The notes beneath the pieces are model-generated. The model was given only the letters and a program-made list of their open reading frames with translations, had not been told where the DNA came from and made no database searches. Made by a program: the position numbers and the translations under genes. A DNA stretch of 64,000 nt. Origin: Xiphydria camelus (taxonomy: Eukaryota; Arthropoda; Insecta; Hymenoptera; Xiphydriidae). Of the stretch, positions 35,147 through 46,626 are shown piece by piece. The stretch spans positions 21,530,622-21,594,621 of the forward strand of contig OY783192.1 of NCBI GenBank assembly GCA_963678675.1. The letters are read 5' to 3'. Positions within the stretch are counted from its first letter, which is position 1. Each line of letters starts with the position of its first letter.

Positions 35147-35282
35147 TTCTTCTTCTTCTTCTTCTTCCTCGTCTTCGTTTTCTTCTTCTTCTTCCTCGTC
35201 TTCGTTTTCTTCTTCTGCTTATCCTTCTTCTCCTTCTCCTTCTCCTTCTCCTTCTCCTTCTCCTCCTCCTCCTCCTCCTCCT
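35147..35282. repeat. pyrimidine microsatellite (CTT/TCCTTC/CTC)
   Basis: A long pyrimidine-only tract. Frames through it (poly-Phe/Ser/Leu, or Lys/Glu on the minus strand) are artefacts. Confidence 0.9.
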
Positions 35283-35806
35283 GGGCATATTCGTACATAT
35301 GTATCATCTTTATAACGACGTTTACAATAGATATAATATTTATGTCACTAAGTTATATAAAGGATAGGATACTTTGTTTACGGAACTACGTATTATGTTG
35401 CAAATAAGTCATATTTACCAGTTCCCTCTCGAGATTACGTAATATGTTATGTACATAACCTCAAGTGCGAGACACGTGTATTTGCTGCGTCATACATGTA
35501 TATGCCACTCTTCATCAATAGTACCAGCAAAAACGAATTAATTTTGTAATCATCCCTATCTAGATGTGAAAACAGGATTGAAAATGATATCGAATTGCAT
35601 GAATTGCAATGCGCCCGTCATGCATTTAGATTCGTTCGTCGAAATCTCGTATTAGATCTAGATCAGATTCACTGCTGAAAAAAGATCTTTAACTATTTTT
35701 GGGAACCGTAACATGTCAGACGACATATCGTCGACCAGTATCAGGATACTTGCGCGTGCCGCCGTATAAGAAGCGCAGTCGGGTTCAGTAGAGCGTGCGC
35801 GTAGCA
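35283..35806. other. intergenic, nothing recognised
   Basis: Short frames only; no repeats seen. Confidence 0.4.
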
Positions 35807-36089
35807 AAAACCATACCGTCCCGAGTCGAAATTTTGGTGCTCCCTTGGTTCTCTCTTGGAGAAGGACGACTACCTGAGAACCTTTCGGGCCCATTACAAT
35901 CCAGGCAGTTTTGGTGCTCCACTGCTGCTCTGTACGTGCAGTTATTTCCCGATTTGCACGTTGGGAGCATCAGAGGAGTAGCAAAACCAAATTCTCTTAG
36001 ATACTCCCGTAGTCCTCCGTTGGAGAACTAAATTTTCTAAGGTACTCCCGTACCCCAGTCGAAATCCGAGAACTGAAAGACCACCGAAC

Positions 36090-37100
36090 CTTCCTTTTCC
36101 GCCACAGGTCTAAAGCTTACCTACCTTACCGACTCTGCCCTTTCCACGCTCTTTCTCTCTTGCTTATCTTCCTCCTCACCGCTTCACTTAACCTCACTTT
36201 TGACTTTTCCTCGCTTTTCCTAATTTCCTATCGTTACCCTCCCTTTCCCAACAAACCCTTATAATCTATCCTTTAACTCTTTCTCTCAGCTTTCTATCTA
36301 TACCCTATACTACTCTTGCACTCTCTGTTGATCGCACTTATTACAATTTTTCGTCTGACAACTTCCAACGCATGTTCTCACCATTCAACCTCCTGCAACC
36401 AAGTCCTGATTTACTATAATAATCTGTGCTTTTTAATAAACAGTATAATTTATAACTTGCTCAACATACTCTGGAAACTCGAAATCAAATAATTTATTGA
36501 TTTAATAATTGAACAAATTACAATTCATGCCCATTTATTCACAAATAAATGTTCAAGTCTCTACCTATACCTATGCAGGAGACCGAAATTTTTCTAAGTC
36601 CCTAAATGTATTCCGTTACTGCTTACAGAGCTCTTTCACAAGTAAGGAAAAAGCACCAGTGGCCGGACACGTCCCAATATCCGGATATTTTTATGTATAA
36701 CACTGACTATTAAATGTGGTAAAAAGAATCAATTACTGAGAAAGAATCTTCAATAAATTGGGAACGCCCATGACAAATTCCATCTAGTAAGAACACTCAA
36801 TCAAATCTGCTACATATATTTTTATGGGTGTCCGGATACTGGTCTTAACCGTCCGACCACTGGTGCTTTTACCTTAGGTACCGCAAAATCTAATACAAGC
36901 TCCATGTTTTCATGTTACGATCAATTGCCAGTCATATGTATTAATGCCAACTAATGATAAAGAATTAGAATAAATTGTAATTCATTGTAATTTTTTTTTC
37001 ATAAAAAATATGAAATTTTAGTTCATGTATTGTATATCTGTGGCTGTTTATTTTGTATTACTGTCTACCACAAATATATAGGTAATTAATGTACCTATAG
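36090..37100 (+). repeat. dispersed repeat, copy 1
   Basis: Near-identical in order to 44185-45315, beginning CTTCCTTTTCCGCCAC and ending ACCTATAGCTAATGAGCG. Relative to copy 2 it carries an extra 233-bp MITE (36645-36877) and lacks about 390 bp just after AAAAT at 36889. Confidence 0.8.
36645..36877. mobile_element. MITE inserted in the dispersed repeat
   Basis: AAAAGCACCAGTGGCCGGAC on the left and its inverted AAAAGCACCAGTGGTCGGAC on the right. Copy 2 (near 44720) reads GAGTACCGCAAAAT without it, giving a paralogous empty site and suggesting a GTA duplication. Confidence 0.75.
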
Positions 37101-37103
37101 CTA

Positions 37104-37275
37104 ATGAGCGTGCCAGTCGAAAATTTTCTAAGTCCATCGGGTGCGACAATCGAAAATTTTCTAACAATAAGTCCATCAGGCGCCACAGTCGAAAATTTTC
37201 TAAGTCCATCGGGCGAGACAGTCGAAAATGTTCTAAGTCCATCGGACGCGACAGTCGAAAATTTTCTAAGTCGGA
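37104..37275. repeat. 33-bp minisatellite, locus 1
   Basis: About five units of AGTCGAAAATTTTCTAAGTC followed by CATCGGGCGCGAC, one with an 8-9 bp expansion. The period is a multiple of three and both strands are open (VENFLSPSGAT per unit on plus; MDLENFRLSRP on minus). The same unit occurs at 51553-51708. Confidence 0.85.
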
Positions 37276-37335
37276 TTTCGACTCGGGTAGAGAAGCAAAA
37301 GAGTCGTTATAGAGTATTAAGGAGAAGTACAGAGA

Positions 37336-37435
37336 ACCAAGGGAGAACCAATATTACCGACTGGAGAATTACGGAGCACCAAGGGAGAACCAATACTGCC
37401 GACTGGAGAAGGACGGAGCACCAAGGGAGAACCAA
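37336..37435. repeat. 42-bp tandem repeat
   Basis: Three copies of ACCAAGGGAGAACCAA at 37336, 37378 and 37420, separated by similar 26-bp spacers with GACTGGAGAA. Confidence 0.8.
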
Positions 37436-37499
37436 AATTTCGACTCGCGCGGGGTCGCTCGGTTGCGGAAACATCACGCCGGCGTAGCTTGGGCAACTC

Positions 37500-38015
37500 C
37501 TCGCGAGTTCACCCACTTTTACAAAGTAAGTAATAGAATAGCGCTGGATTGAAATAACATCCCGTACTTTCCGTCCGTACACTCCGAAAAGTACGGGAAA
37601 ACGGGAACCATGCGCGCGAGAGTAGTATAGTGTAAATAGCGGCTGCGTCGAGCGGATCGTGTGCAACGCGAGGAGCCCGGGACTCTCGCGTTGTCCAATC
37701 TCGGCGGTCGGTGGTCGTAAAGCGATCCCGGCCGGACTCCGCGAAGCGAGTTAATCGCCTCGCGAGAAAAGGGGTCTGGGACGGCAGGGAGAAACTAACC
37801 CGAGAGTGGGCGACGGGTGACAGCTCGGCCAACCGCGCAATAAAGTTACCGCTATACCGTTTCGTCCTGTTCTCGAATGTCTGGTTGTTCTACCGCGTAC
37901 CCGCATTAACCCAGCTTCATTATCAGAGAGACCATAGCTAACGACGCGGATATTCGCCCCTCTTACGGGCCGATATCGGGCTGACTTTGAAAAGTTTCCC
38001 CCTTCATACCGCACG
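37500..38015 (+). other. GC-rich segment, possible solo LTR
   Basis: A GC-rich stretch with an AATAAA-type signal (GCGCAATAAAGTTACCG near 37838) and no recognisable protein. It resembles the U3-R-U5 texture of an insect LTR, but I could not fix TG...CA ends or a TSD. Confidence 0.25.
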
Positions 38016-38738
38016 ATGCCGCGAAGTCCGAAAAAGTATTCGTATCATCCGAGACACGCGGAATTAGTATTTCCTGATGACGCATTTCGTTGTGTAGTGT
38101 TGCGAATGAATAGTGTTCGTTGGATCGATCATTCTATTCATTTACACCTCACCTTCATTCTATTCATTCACACTCACACTCCATATATTAGGCCGCTCGA
38201 TGTGCATCGAACAGTACAGGGAGAGAAAAAAATATAGCAGCAATTTTATGTTGTATGAGTTCTCCATTATAAAAACAATGATTTGTTCGGTACTGGAATA
38301 TAGTTCATTAGTAATAATTAAAGAGTTTAATAAAATAATAAATTCAAAAAATATCAACTGACAAGAACAAAAATCAGTTACAGCAAAACCTCATACAAAC
38401 AACTGGACTTTAATAGAAGAGCGCATCGTTTACCGGCAGAATGTTTGGAATACGATTCCATACTTTTTTGGTTCAACTTTTCCCAGACTTCCGCCATACT
38501 TTAACCATACTTTTTTTTTGCGCGAGCTAAGATTTCCAATAGCCAGGTGATGTATAACATCCTTATGTAGTGATTTTCATGGAGAGTATCATTAAGTACT
38601 TAGGTAGCTGTATTAGTGATTGGCAGACTGAGGTGTGCGTATTTCAAGCGGTCCTAGTAATACAATAGTTTGCTAGGCAGCGGTGGCTGACGTTATTGAG
38701 AGAAACGAAGCAACCGTCCTGGATTACAATAAAGGTCT
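38016..38738. other. intergenic, nothing recognised
   Basis: AT-rich; includes a duplicated TCATTCTATTCATT phrase near 38130-38165. No gene. Confidence 0.4.
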
Positions 38739-38741
38739 AAG

Positions 38742-39060
38742 TAGTCTAGGCAACGAAGACCTGAAATACGATTTTTTAGCAGCCAGGCTGCGTTTTTGTT
38801 TGAACGTTGTATTTGACCCCATAAAGCTCTGGGTGAAGTATCGCGGTTTTTCCCCCAGAGGGAAGGGTCGAAAAACTAACAAATACTGCAAAAATGAGTT
38901 TTTTGAAAATAACTCGAAAACTAAGCGAGATATCGAAAAAAGTATAGAGTTAAAAATTGTAGAGCTTTAAATTCTCTATAAAAAAGGTTCTACGCAATTT
39001 ACCCCTACTCCCACGGTTTACCCTCTAGAGCCGCGCAAAAGTTAGGGGTAGAAAAAAATC
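38742..39060 (-). repeat. downstream/terminal block of the nuclease-gene element family
   Basis: Reverse complement of 61140-61530 in its major blocks (for example GACCCCATAAAG, TTTTTTAGCAGCCAGGCT, CCGCGCAAA-type end). In both places it lies downstream of a FEN-like/CXC gene, so it probably belongs to that element family. Confidence 0.6.
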
Positions 39061-39390
39061 GTAAAACATCGAAAATTTAACATTTTTAATACTTTTTGTC
39101 TTAAATTGCTTAAAGAAGTCTCTACTTTTAAAATAAAATTATATATATTTTTTTCATTCGATTATTTAAAAAGTGCCAAGTAAAATCAACGATATATTTC
39201 GATATTAAGAATAATTTTTTTCTTCTTTGTGTTCCATAATTCCATAATTTTGTTAGTTAAATTCCCTACGCATTACACTAGGGTCATTTTTCTGTAACTG
39301 TCGTAATTTGTAAGATATCTTCGTCTTTAAAAATTACTTTAACAACCTTGGTGCGTCCCGAGAACCACTGGTGCCGTTCGCACTCATTCA
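39061..39390. other. AT-rich spacer
   Basis: No gene seen between the downstream block and the left inverted repeat of the next element. Confidence 0.4.
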
Positions 39391-39821
39391 GGTGGTCGCC
39401 AGATAGGCCAGTCATTATATACATTTTTGCTTGCAAAAGGCCGTGGAGTTTTGGAACTTGGTAGGAATGTAAACTTGGAGGTCCTTAATATGCACTAAAG
39501 TTTGCGACCTCGTGCGACCGCCGCTCGCGCCGCCACCTTGAAAAAATGGCGGCCAAAATCAGTTTTTCGTTTATATCTCGGTTCCTGTAGGTTTTAGAAA
39601 AAATATCTTTAAAAACAAATTGAAGAGAATAAATTTTGCTACAAAATCGCTATCCTGAGTTTTTTGTCAGGCTAATAGTTTCCAAGTTACAGGACCGAAC
39701 AGTGGGGTGAATTTTTAAAAATCCCGTATAAGCTGCATTTACATGTTATTTTTTACATAATATGTATAAATTAACCTACCTAAAGTTATTTAGGGCAGTA
39801 AAATAATAATAACTTAAGTTA

Positions 39822-42365
39822 TCAACTCATTTCCACACCACGCAGGAGATAGAGTTGAGCGGCGCGTTTTTTTGGCTCATTTTGTTCACTATCTGTCAAA
39901 TCTTGTATGTCTTCTGTCTCCTCCAATATCCACTCCAACGAATTAAAGTCATCATCATCCTCATTTGGGTCTTCAGGATCGGAATCAACTACCAAATTAG
40001 GAGAGTTTTCACGTGCTGTGCCGTTACAATTTAAACACAGCACTGAGCATTTTAAACCTGTTTTCCGACATCCGCACGCTCCTCCACAACCTTTTTTACA
40101 TTTGCAGCATATTGATTTTAAAATGGCGTCTGGGGCTGCTTCTGTCGTAGCCCGAACAGCATCGAGCCCGTTCTCAGTTTTCTGCCAGCTGTATTGCTCA
40201 GGATCTTTTTCTCTGCCACACCACATAGCAACTTGGTGATAAACTCACAGACAATGCTGTCTTACAGCATCTCTTGTGGGTGGTAGGGACGCAAGATTAA
40301 ATTTGTTCTTGGACACAGACTTCGTAAAATGCTGGTATCGAAGCGAATCCAATGTGTCCTTTTCAAACGAGCCGCCATATAGTGCCAAGAAAAACGCTTC
40401 TCCGACTGCAGCGAGAGCATTCACATCTGTTTCGAGTTCTTGGAAAATTGCTATAGTCTCCAGCATTGGGTCGTTTCTATCCAGGAGATTGAAGAACTTT
40501 AATTTTCCTTGGTTAAAAAGGGCAGATGTGGTATCACAACCACTAATGGCATGTAAAAATAAAATATTCTTTGCAACAGCTTCCTTATAATTTAAGCTCC
40601 GCGTCGAATAAAGCGCTTCTGCAACTTTCCCTCTCGCTGGTTTTAGCAAAATAATGTTTTCCTGGTCTCTTGCCTTTGCAGTTAATAGAACTAATAAATC
40701 GATATCATCTCCGACAACAAAAATACGCGCAAAAGACAATGGCATGTCAATGGCTGTCTGAATAATGGGCACATCTGCGTCTTCTACTGCGTGCTTTGCT
40801 GTGTAATTATGTTCTTTAAATTTTGAAATTAACATGGAAATTAAATTTATTTTGTTATTATCGCTCGATAAGAATTTTTCTTGCGAAACAGGTAGAATTA
40901 TTGCGTCGTCGAAAATTATATTGGTGGATACATATGCTCTAGAGCATCGATATCTTTCTGCACTCTCTTTTCGTATATATATATATATTGCGGCTATCTG
41001 CATCCGCTGGATAACCATCAAAAACTACAACTGCGTTATGACCATAGTGCCTTTGGACATATTGAATGTAGTTTATGCAAATTTGTTAATACGAATCATT
41101 GCCTTGCCATACCACTCGATGCAACAAACTGCCGCTGTCAAAAACATGCAAAATGTTGTTATCCGGTCGCAAAGGCTGGTTTTCTGGGGAAAATGCCTTA
41201 AATAGTGACGATTTCGCGCCCTTTCGCATGCCATCCTCATTAAAGCAGTATGGTCACTCTCCAAAGTGATCGTTGAGTGTCCGTAAAAAAAGTCATCAAA
41301 AAACTATGATTTATAATTGAAAATTCTCTTTGTAAATTATAAAATTTTTGACCATAAGAATTAGTCGATTATTTTGATTATTTTTCACTTATTATCCAAA
41401 TAATGTGCCTCCTTTGACTAGCGTCTTTTTATGTGTGGCAACGCATATTATCAATGGGCTCATGGCCCAGTAGAGAAAACCACGATACACTCAAACGTTT
41501 GAGTGTGTCGTGGGTAAAACGAGATCTGAAATGCACGCTTGTGTGAACCCACTCCACTGACGCGACGCTGCCGCATCTACTCGACGCGCTATTTCCGAAC
41601 ACCGAGAAGCAGAAATAAGTTATAACTAAAGTATCAAACGGTCAATAATTTACATCAATGGGTGTAAATTTTTGTTTTTTTTTCCCCCGTTTTTTGGTAT
41701 ATTTTTTATATTTTAATCTTGGATTTTACATACAAACCCAAAGAAATGTGTCTTGCCCATAAGACTCTGGGTTATTTTCTACTCGGTAATTAATTTTTAT
41801 CAGACATACTAAACGGTCAATCTACCCCAAATTGCACCAGGAGGTTTCTATTGATATTAGCTTGCATACATAATTATTTCATATTTAAATCTTGGAAATC
41901 GATTCATGACCATACTACTTTAAAAAGCGATAGGGGATATGGGGCGAGTTCAAACCGAAAAAATAACTTTTTATTTCCTCGTTACATTTTTTGGCGATAC
42001 AGATTCTTTGAAATAATAACAGAGGATTGATGGATATAGGATTATTTCCAACTTTGATACTGCTTTTAGCTGCTCCTAAGGAAAGCACTGCACCTTTACA
42101 TTTAAATTTTATTGAACCAAAATTATTCCCCACAGTTTTTGCCATAGCTGATGTACCAATTTCTTGTGCCATATGGCAGTTTAATGTATTAACACCAACG
42201 ATACCACTGTTGATGGAGAGTAAACTATCGACTTGCGGAAACGGATTATGCTGCGATAGCCATTCTGCAATCTTTGCCACATCATTCTGATCACGTGTAA
42301 TACGCGTTGGCCGCATATCTACATGCTGCTCCGTTGTGCTTAATGGGATTGCGCTAAACTATTCT
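39822..42365 (-). pseudogene. FEN/XPG-like nuclease with C-terminal CXC domain, interrupted
   Basis: Pieces in order on the minus strand: TRDQNDVAKIAEWLSQHNPF (42316 down); a TTAA insertion (41244-41919); NEDGMRKGAKSSLF (about 41245); HVFDSGSLLHRVVW (about 41150); VVVFDGYPADAD (about 41035); VEDADVPIIQTAI (about 40780); VVGDDIDLLVLL (about 40715); HAISGCDTTSAL (about 40550); LASLPPTRDAVRQHCL and an in-frame TGA at 40245; then CKCKKGCGGACGCRKTG (about 40100) and an acidic tail. Asp-LLHR, VFDG, ExxAD, DxDLL and GCD occur in the order of FEN/XPG-type (PIN-like) nucleases; the Cys block resembles tesmin/TSO1 CXC. Lesions: the insertion, a -1 frameshift near 41955 (FGLNSP instead of FELAPY), one TGA. 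Coding similarity starts near 42365 after AATAG, possibly a splice acceptor. The nuclease assignment is inferred; related uncharacterised multicopy proteins exist in animals. Confidence 0.65.
41244..41919. mobile_element. TTAA-flanked insertion inside the nuclease gene
   Basis: TTAA at 41240-41243 and 41920-41923. Tips AGCAGTATGGTCA and, inverted, AGTAGTATGGTCA. One TTAA removed with the 676-bp element would rejoin the codons for Ser-Leu-Phe and Asn-Glu-Asp-Gly. It contains a perfect-looking hairpin CACTCAAACGTTTGAGTG near 41496. No transposase. Confidence 0.85.
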
Positions 42366-43002
42366 ATTTTCTATTATAAAGGAGTCAATGTTTTTCATCG
42401 ATGTTTAAAATGTCGATGTATCGATGCATCGATGTAACAAATGGAACCGAGGCTAATATATTATACTTATTAGAACAATAGAATTAGAACAATTAGCGGT
42501 TAGTAGAGGTACCACCAATAATTTATAGACAACAGAATACGTGTATTTATCACTGTATAAACAGTTACAATATAATTATTTATGATTAGTTTGTGGATTA
42601 TTGGTAAAACGTACCATGCTAATACCACTTTTACTAGATTTAAATAGTCCGCCCCCTATTTTTCGGTCCTGTAACTCGGAAACTGTTCGTCTGACAAAAA
42701 AACTCAAAATAATGATTTTGTAGCAAAATTTATTCTCTTCAATTTGTTTCTAAATATATTTTTTTCTAAAACCTACAGGAACCAAGATATAAATCAAAAA
42801 CTGATTTTGGCCGCCATTTTTTCAAGATGGCGGCGCGAGCGGCGGTTGCACGAGGTCGCAAACTTAAGTGCATGTTAAGGACCTTCAAGTTTACATTCCT
42901 ACCAAGTTTCAAAACTCCACGACGTTTTGCACCAAAACACCATTTTTATGTCTCTAATGACTGGCCTATAAGAGTTACGCGCAGAGGCACCCTCCCAGAC
43001 CG

Positions 43003-43310
43003 CCTGAGTCGAAATCCGAGAACTGAAAAAGTCCTGACAGAACTGAAAGAGCACTGAAAAAGCCCTGACAGAACTGAATTATTTTCGTCAAAGTGGCCGC
43101 GCGGCCATGGGCCGCCCATAGAATTCGGAAGAACTGAAAAAGGACTGACAGGCCTGCATAAATGCGTATTCAGGACTTTCAGTTCTTTTTCAGTTCAACG
43201 ATTTTCAGTGCTTTCAGTTCTTTTTCAGTGCTATCCCGAGTCAAAATCCGCGGATTCTAGCGAGAACTGAAAAAGCCTTGACAGAACTGAAAGACCACTG
43301 ATACACAGCT
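43003..43310 (+). repeat. AACTGAAAAAG motif array, left
   Basis: GAGTCGAAATCCGAGAACTG followed by repeats of about 20 bp (AACTGAAAAAGTCCTGACAG and variants), some inverted (TTTCAGTTCTTTTTCAGT). The same sequence recurs inverted at 51715-51921; a segment from GGGCCGCCCATAGAATTCGG (43109) recurs directly at 51923. Confidence 0.75.
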
Positions 43311-43828
43311 GTACGGCTATCACGTGATACCTCTGAATATATATTAGAGCACTCTATATATACTAAAATAATTTTCTTTCTGACGGAGAGGGGGAATTGG
43401 GAATAGTGGGGATATAATAATAAAAAATATATATATACAAAATATATATACACATGATTGCATTTAAGTAATTAATATATTATAAATATACTATTCATTA
43501 TGTACATCATATATGAATCAATAATGCTTAAAACTTTGAAGAAAAAATATATTTTATTATTGAAATATAACTGTTTTATTCATAATAGTATGGAGTGTTT
43601 GGTATTTCCCATTATTGAGTATTTCCATCGACGTTGTTATAAAACTTCCTTTCAATTGGAAGTCTTGATCCTCGCTACCTGGACCTGCCGTGTTCAGGCT
43701 GCCTATTCGCGCAGGTTCATCGTAAGGCGTTGATAGAGTCACCGATGAATGATTGTCCGGAATAAAATTGCATGTTTGAAATTAAGTAAAACAATAATTA
43801 ATACAATCACATAAGCTACACCCGGGGG
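43311..43828. other. AT-rich stretch without gene
   Basis: Contains AT microsatellite-like tracts near 43425-43450; no gene. Confidence 0.45.
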
Positions 43829-44025
43829 CACGAAATCTGCCGCTGGTGACTTTTTTTAAATGTTATTTTTAAACGTACTAACCAATGAACAATTAATCCT
43901 CATGCCCTCATTATCTACGGTGGCGTCTACTCTCGTTAATGAAAGCATGAGGATTATTAATCATTGGTTAGTACGTTTAGAAATAACAATTAAATAGTCA
44001 CCAGCGACAGATTTCGTGTCCCCGC
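43829..44025. mobile_element. palindromic MITE, GTCGCTGGTGAC family, copy 1
   Basis: CCGCTGGTGACTTTTTTTAA and, inverted, TCGCTGGTGACTATTTAATT; the arms share AAACGTACTAACCAATGA. Flanking GGCACGAAATCTG is also palindromic. Copy 2 is at 62645-62845. Confidence 0.8.
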
Positions 44026-44184
44026 GTGTATATTTGATCATACTAGAAAAAGATTATACACATTTCTCATATTATGAGAAATGTGTGAATTACCTGGAGC
44101 AACTGCATGTGGTACTACCACTTTGTTGGTTGGTCTGCCTCTTTTTTCCTTGTTCATATTTATCTTCTACGTATTTCCCTTCCT

Positions 44185-45315
44185 TTTCCGCCACCGGTCT
44201 AAAGCTTACCTACCTTACCGACTCTGACTCTCGCTTATCTTCCTCCTCACCGCTTCACTTAACCTCACTTTTGACTTTTCCTCGCTTTTCCTAATTTCCT
44301 ATCGTTACCCTCCCTTTCCCAACAAACCCTTATAATCTATCCTTTAACTCTTTCTCTCAGCTTTCTATCTATACCCTATACTACTCTTGCACTCTCTGTT
44401 GATCGCACTTATTACAATTTTCCGTCTGACAACTTCCAACACACCTTCTCACCATTCAACCTCTTGCAACCAAGTCCTGATTTACTATAATAATCTGTGC
44501 TTCTTAATAAACAGTTATAGTTTATAACTCGCTCAACATACTCTGAAAACTCGAAATCAAATAATTTATTGATTTAATAATTGAACAAATTACAATTCTT
44601 GTGAATTTATTCACAAATAAAATTTCAAGTCTCTACCTATATGCAGGAGACCGAAATTTTTCTAATTGTAAGTCTCTAAATGTATTCCGTTGCTGCTTAC
44701 AGAGCTCTTCCACGAGTACCGCAAAATGTGCAACAGGCATTACTAGATAATGGGCTAGATGTTTAACAATATACAATGTGGAAATATTTGAGATTGCTGA
44801 AAAAAAAATTGTATATGGCTGCACAGTATGGAAAAGTTTTACAGACATCTTCATCTGCAATACAATACATTGACATGGCTGATAATCAGATGAAATATGG
44901 AATCGTAGAACATTATTTAAAACTAATCAGTAATCGGTGTAGGTAGACATAATATTGCAATTGTGAGTATTCACATTTGGTAATTATTCGAGAAATAATT
45001 TGCGATGGCATGTTTGAAGTTGACGGAAATCAGTATCGATTTATATCGACGGGATTTATGTACAAATGTCATACAATAAATAATATAAAAGTTATCCCGA
45101 TAAATCTAATACAAGCTCCATGTCTTCAAATTACGATCAGTGGCCAGTCATATGGATCAATGCCAACTAATGATAAAGAATTATAATAAATTGTAATTCT
45201 TTGTAATCTTTTTCATTAAAAATATAAAATTTTAGTTCATGTATATCTGTGGCTGTTTATTTTGTATTACCGTCTACCACAAATATTACAGTAATTAATG
45301 TACCTATAGCTAATG
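44185..45315 (+). repeat. dispersed repeat, copy 2
   Basis: Collinear with 36090-37100 but without the 233-bp MITE and with an extra internal section of about 390 bp. In that section a 69-codon frame (44977-45186, FEVDGNQYRFISTGFMYKC) and adjacent open segments (IAEKKIVYGCTVWKSFTD near 44800) look weakly coding, so copy 2 may retain part of a decayed element gene of unknown family. Confidence 0.75.
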
Positions 45316-45657
45316 AGCGTACCACACGGAGAGAAATCGTCAGTACTATTTGCCTGAAATTCAGGGAAAAAATACCCAACTAGTACGGTAATCGTGTTGC
45401 ATTTGGTCAGTAAGGTAAAAAATATTATGCATTCAAAGAGTTTTTCATGTTCTCGAAAGTAAAATGTGACCTCTGTATCAATTAAAAAATGTAGTTGGAA
45501 TAGATGAAAATTATGGCTGAGATAGATTGAAAGTGTCAAACAATGAGAAAGATTTTACTGTTTTCGGGGTAGAAACTGCTGCACCGGTACGGTAAAATAT
45601 ACTAACCTGTACTGTGAAATTATATTACTAACCCCTCAAGGATTATTTTTTTCCCAA
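45316..45657. other. intergenic, nothing recognised
   Basis: AT-rich; no gene. Confidence 0.4.
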
Positions 45658-46145
45658 TGAAGATGGATGAATATCAGAACGATATTCGATGCAGAGTCGA
45701 TGCCGGAGGTTGAGCATAAGCGGGAAACACCTAACGGGACCGGCAAGGATCGACAGCACGTAGCAACGGGCCCAGGAAGGCAGGATGAGTGGGTGCCTCC
45801 GGAAAGCCGAACTATTCCGGGTATTATCAGAATACCCGCTTACCCTCGCTACCTGCTAGTGCGCACGGTTAGGAAGGCGCATGAGGGAATCAACGAGATT
45901 GGAATGTACGAGAGCTGGGGACCGTTTCGGTCATTTTCCAGAGGTCCCGTTTTACCCCCGCTACCCGAGGGTACGTCCCAGGCAGGAGGACGTACGAGAG
46001 GCAGTGAGATTCGAGACATTTGCCGGGGGAGTCAACTGCAAACGGCGCTCGAAGACACCATCGCGAACAGATCCATAGTGTAGTTTTTGGATTGAATAAA
46101 TACGAACCGCGAGTGATCCTGCTCGTTCGATTTCTTCCTCCTACA
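45658..46145 (+). repeat. 5' LTR
   Basis: TG...CA ends; GGATTGAATAAATACGAACC near 46089 supplies an AATAAA signal near the U5 end. A 138-codon frame inside (45667-46083) also occurs in the other LTR; its presence reflects the LTR, not a known protein. Confidence 0.9.
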
Positions 46146-46146
46146 G

Positions 46147-46163
46147 AGTCAGAAGTGGGATTC
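46147..46163 (+). other. primer-binding site, tRNA-Leu type
   Basis: GTCAGAAGTGGGATTC just inside the left LTR is complementary to the 3' end of eukaryotic tRNA-Leu (which reads GAATCCCACTTCTGAC before its 3' end). Confidence 0.75.
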
Positions 46164-46225
46164 ACACACGTGCTTCAGTTAAGTCAATAAGTGATCGTGA
46201 GAGACTTTTGAATAATAAATTCACA

Positions 46226-46560
46226 ATGTCACGATATGGACGATCCGAACATCGACGATCCGGCGGGTCACTCATCATAGACGCTCTCGCAGAAGTCGAG
46301 AACATTCTAGGAGTAGCGGAAAGGCCACATCAGGAATCGTTAATTCGGACCCGAGATGATTGAACAACCATCACTACCTGAACGTGAAGTTCCTGCCAGA
46401 ATTCGATCCAGCTTCCAAGAATCTGTTAGCGGCTGAATGGATTAAGAAGATCAATGATTACGGTTGTGTATGATTGGGATTACGAGGTAAAACTGTATCT
46501 ATCAGAGTGTAGACTGAAAGGTAATGCCAATTGTGGTATGGCGGTTTAACGTATTCCTTT
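46226..46560 (+). pseudogene. gag remnant
   Basis: The ATG at 46226 opens MSRYGRSEHRR and closes at a TGA near 46360. Capsid-like codons follow in shifted frames (VKFLPEFDPASKNL, AEWIKKINDYG, YEVKLYLSECRLKGNA), matching the usual Ty3/gypsy gag region by the W-I-x-x-I and L-x-x-x-R-L-x-G-x-A pattern. Confidence 0.6.
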
Positions 46561-46626
46561 TTAAATTTGGATCTATTTTCTTATGATTTGATTCAACAAA
46601 TATCGAGGGAATTTCGCCCTTAACAT

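Larger units (their letters stand above)
35807..37452. mobile_element. possible element with GAGTCGAAATTTTGG ends
   Basis: CGAGTCGAAATTTTGGTGCT near 35811 is matched by the inverted CGAGTCGAAATTTTGGTTCT near 37447. Near the ends, blocks of GGTGCTCCCTTGGTTCTC recur (inverted on the right as a 42-bp tandem). It encloses the dispersed repeat 36090-37100 and the 33-bp minisatellite. No transposase. The boundaries and status as one element are inferred. Confidence 0.4.
39391..42980 (-). mobile_element. long-inverted-repeat element carrying a FEN-like/CXC gene
   Basis: Left arm about 39391-39707 and right arm about 42649-42980 are reverse complements over more than 300 bp (for example TTGGTAGGAATGTAAACTTG, AAAATGGCGGCCAAAATCAG and their complements). 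The only coding sequence inside is the minus-strand nuclease/CXC pseudogene. Exact tips and target duplication were not resolved: the outermost bases diverge (GTGCGTCCCGAG at left, GCGCAGAGGCAC at right). Confidence 0.65.

Noticed and set aside
36509..36700. Short frame in the dispersed repeat
   Set aside because: It runs into the 233-bp MITE insertion and is not preserved in copy 2.
45667..46083. 138-codon frame present twice
   Set aside because: It lies wholly within the LTR and is duplicated only because LTRs are duplicated; no known LTR protein matches.
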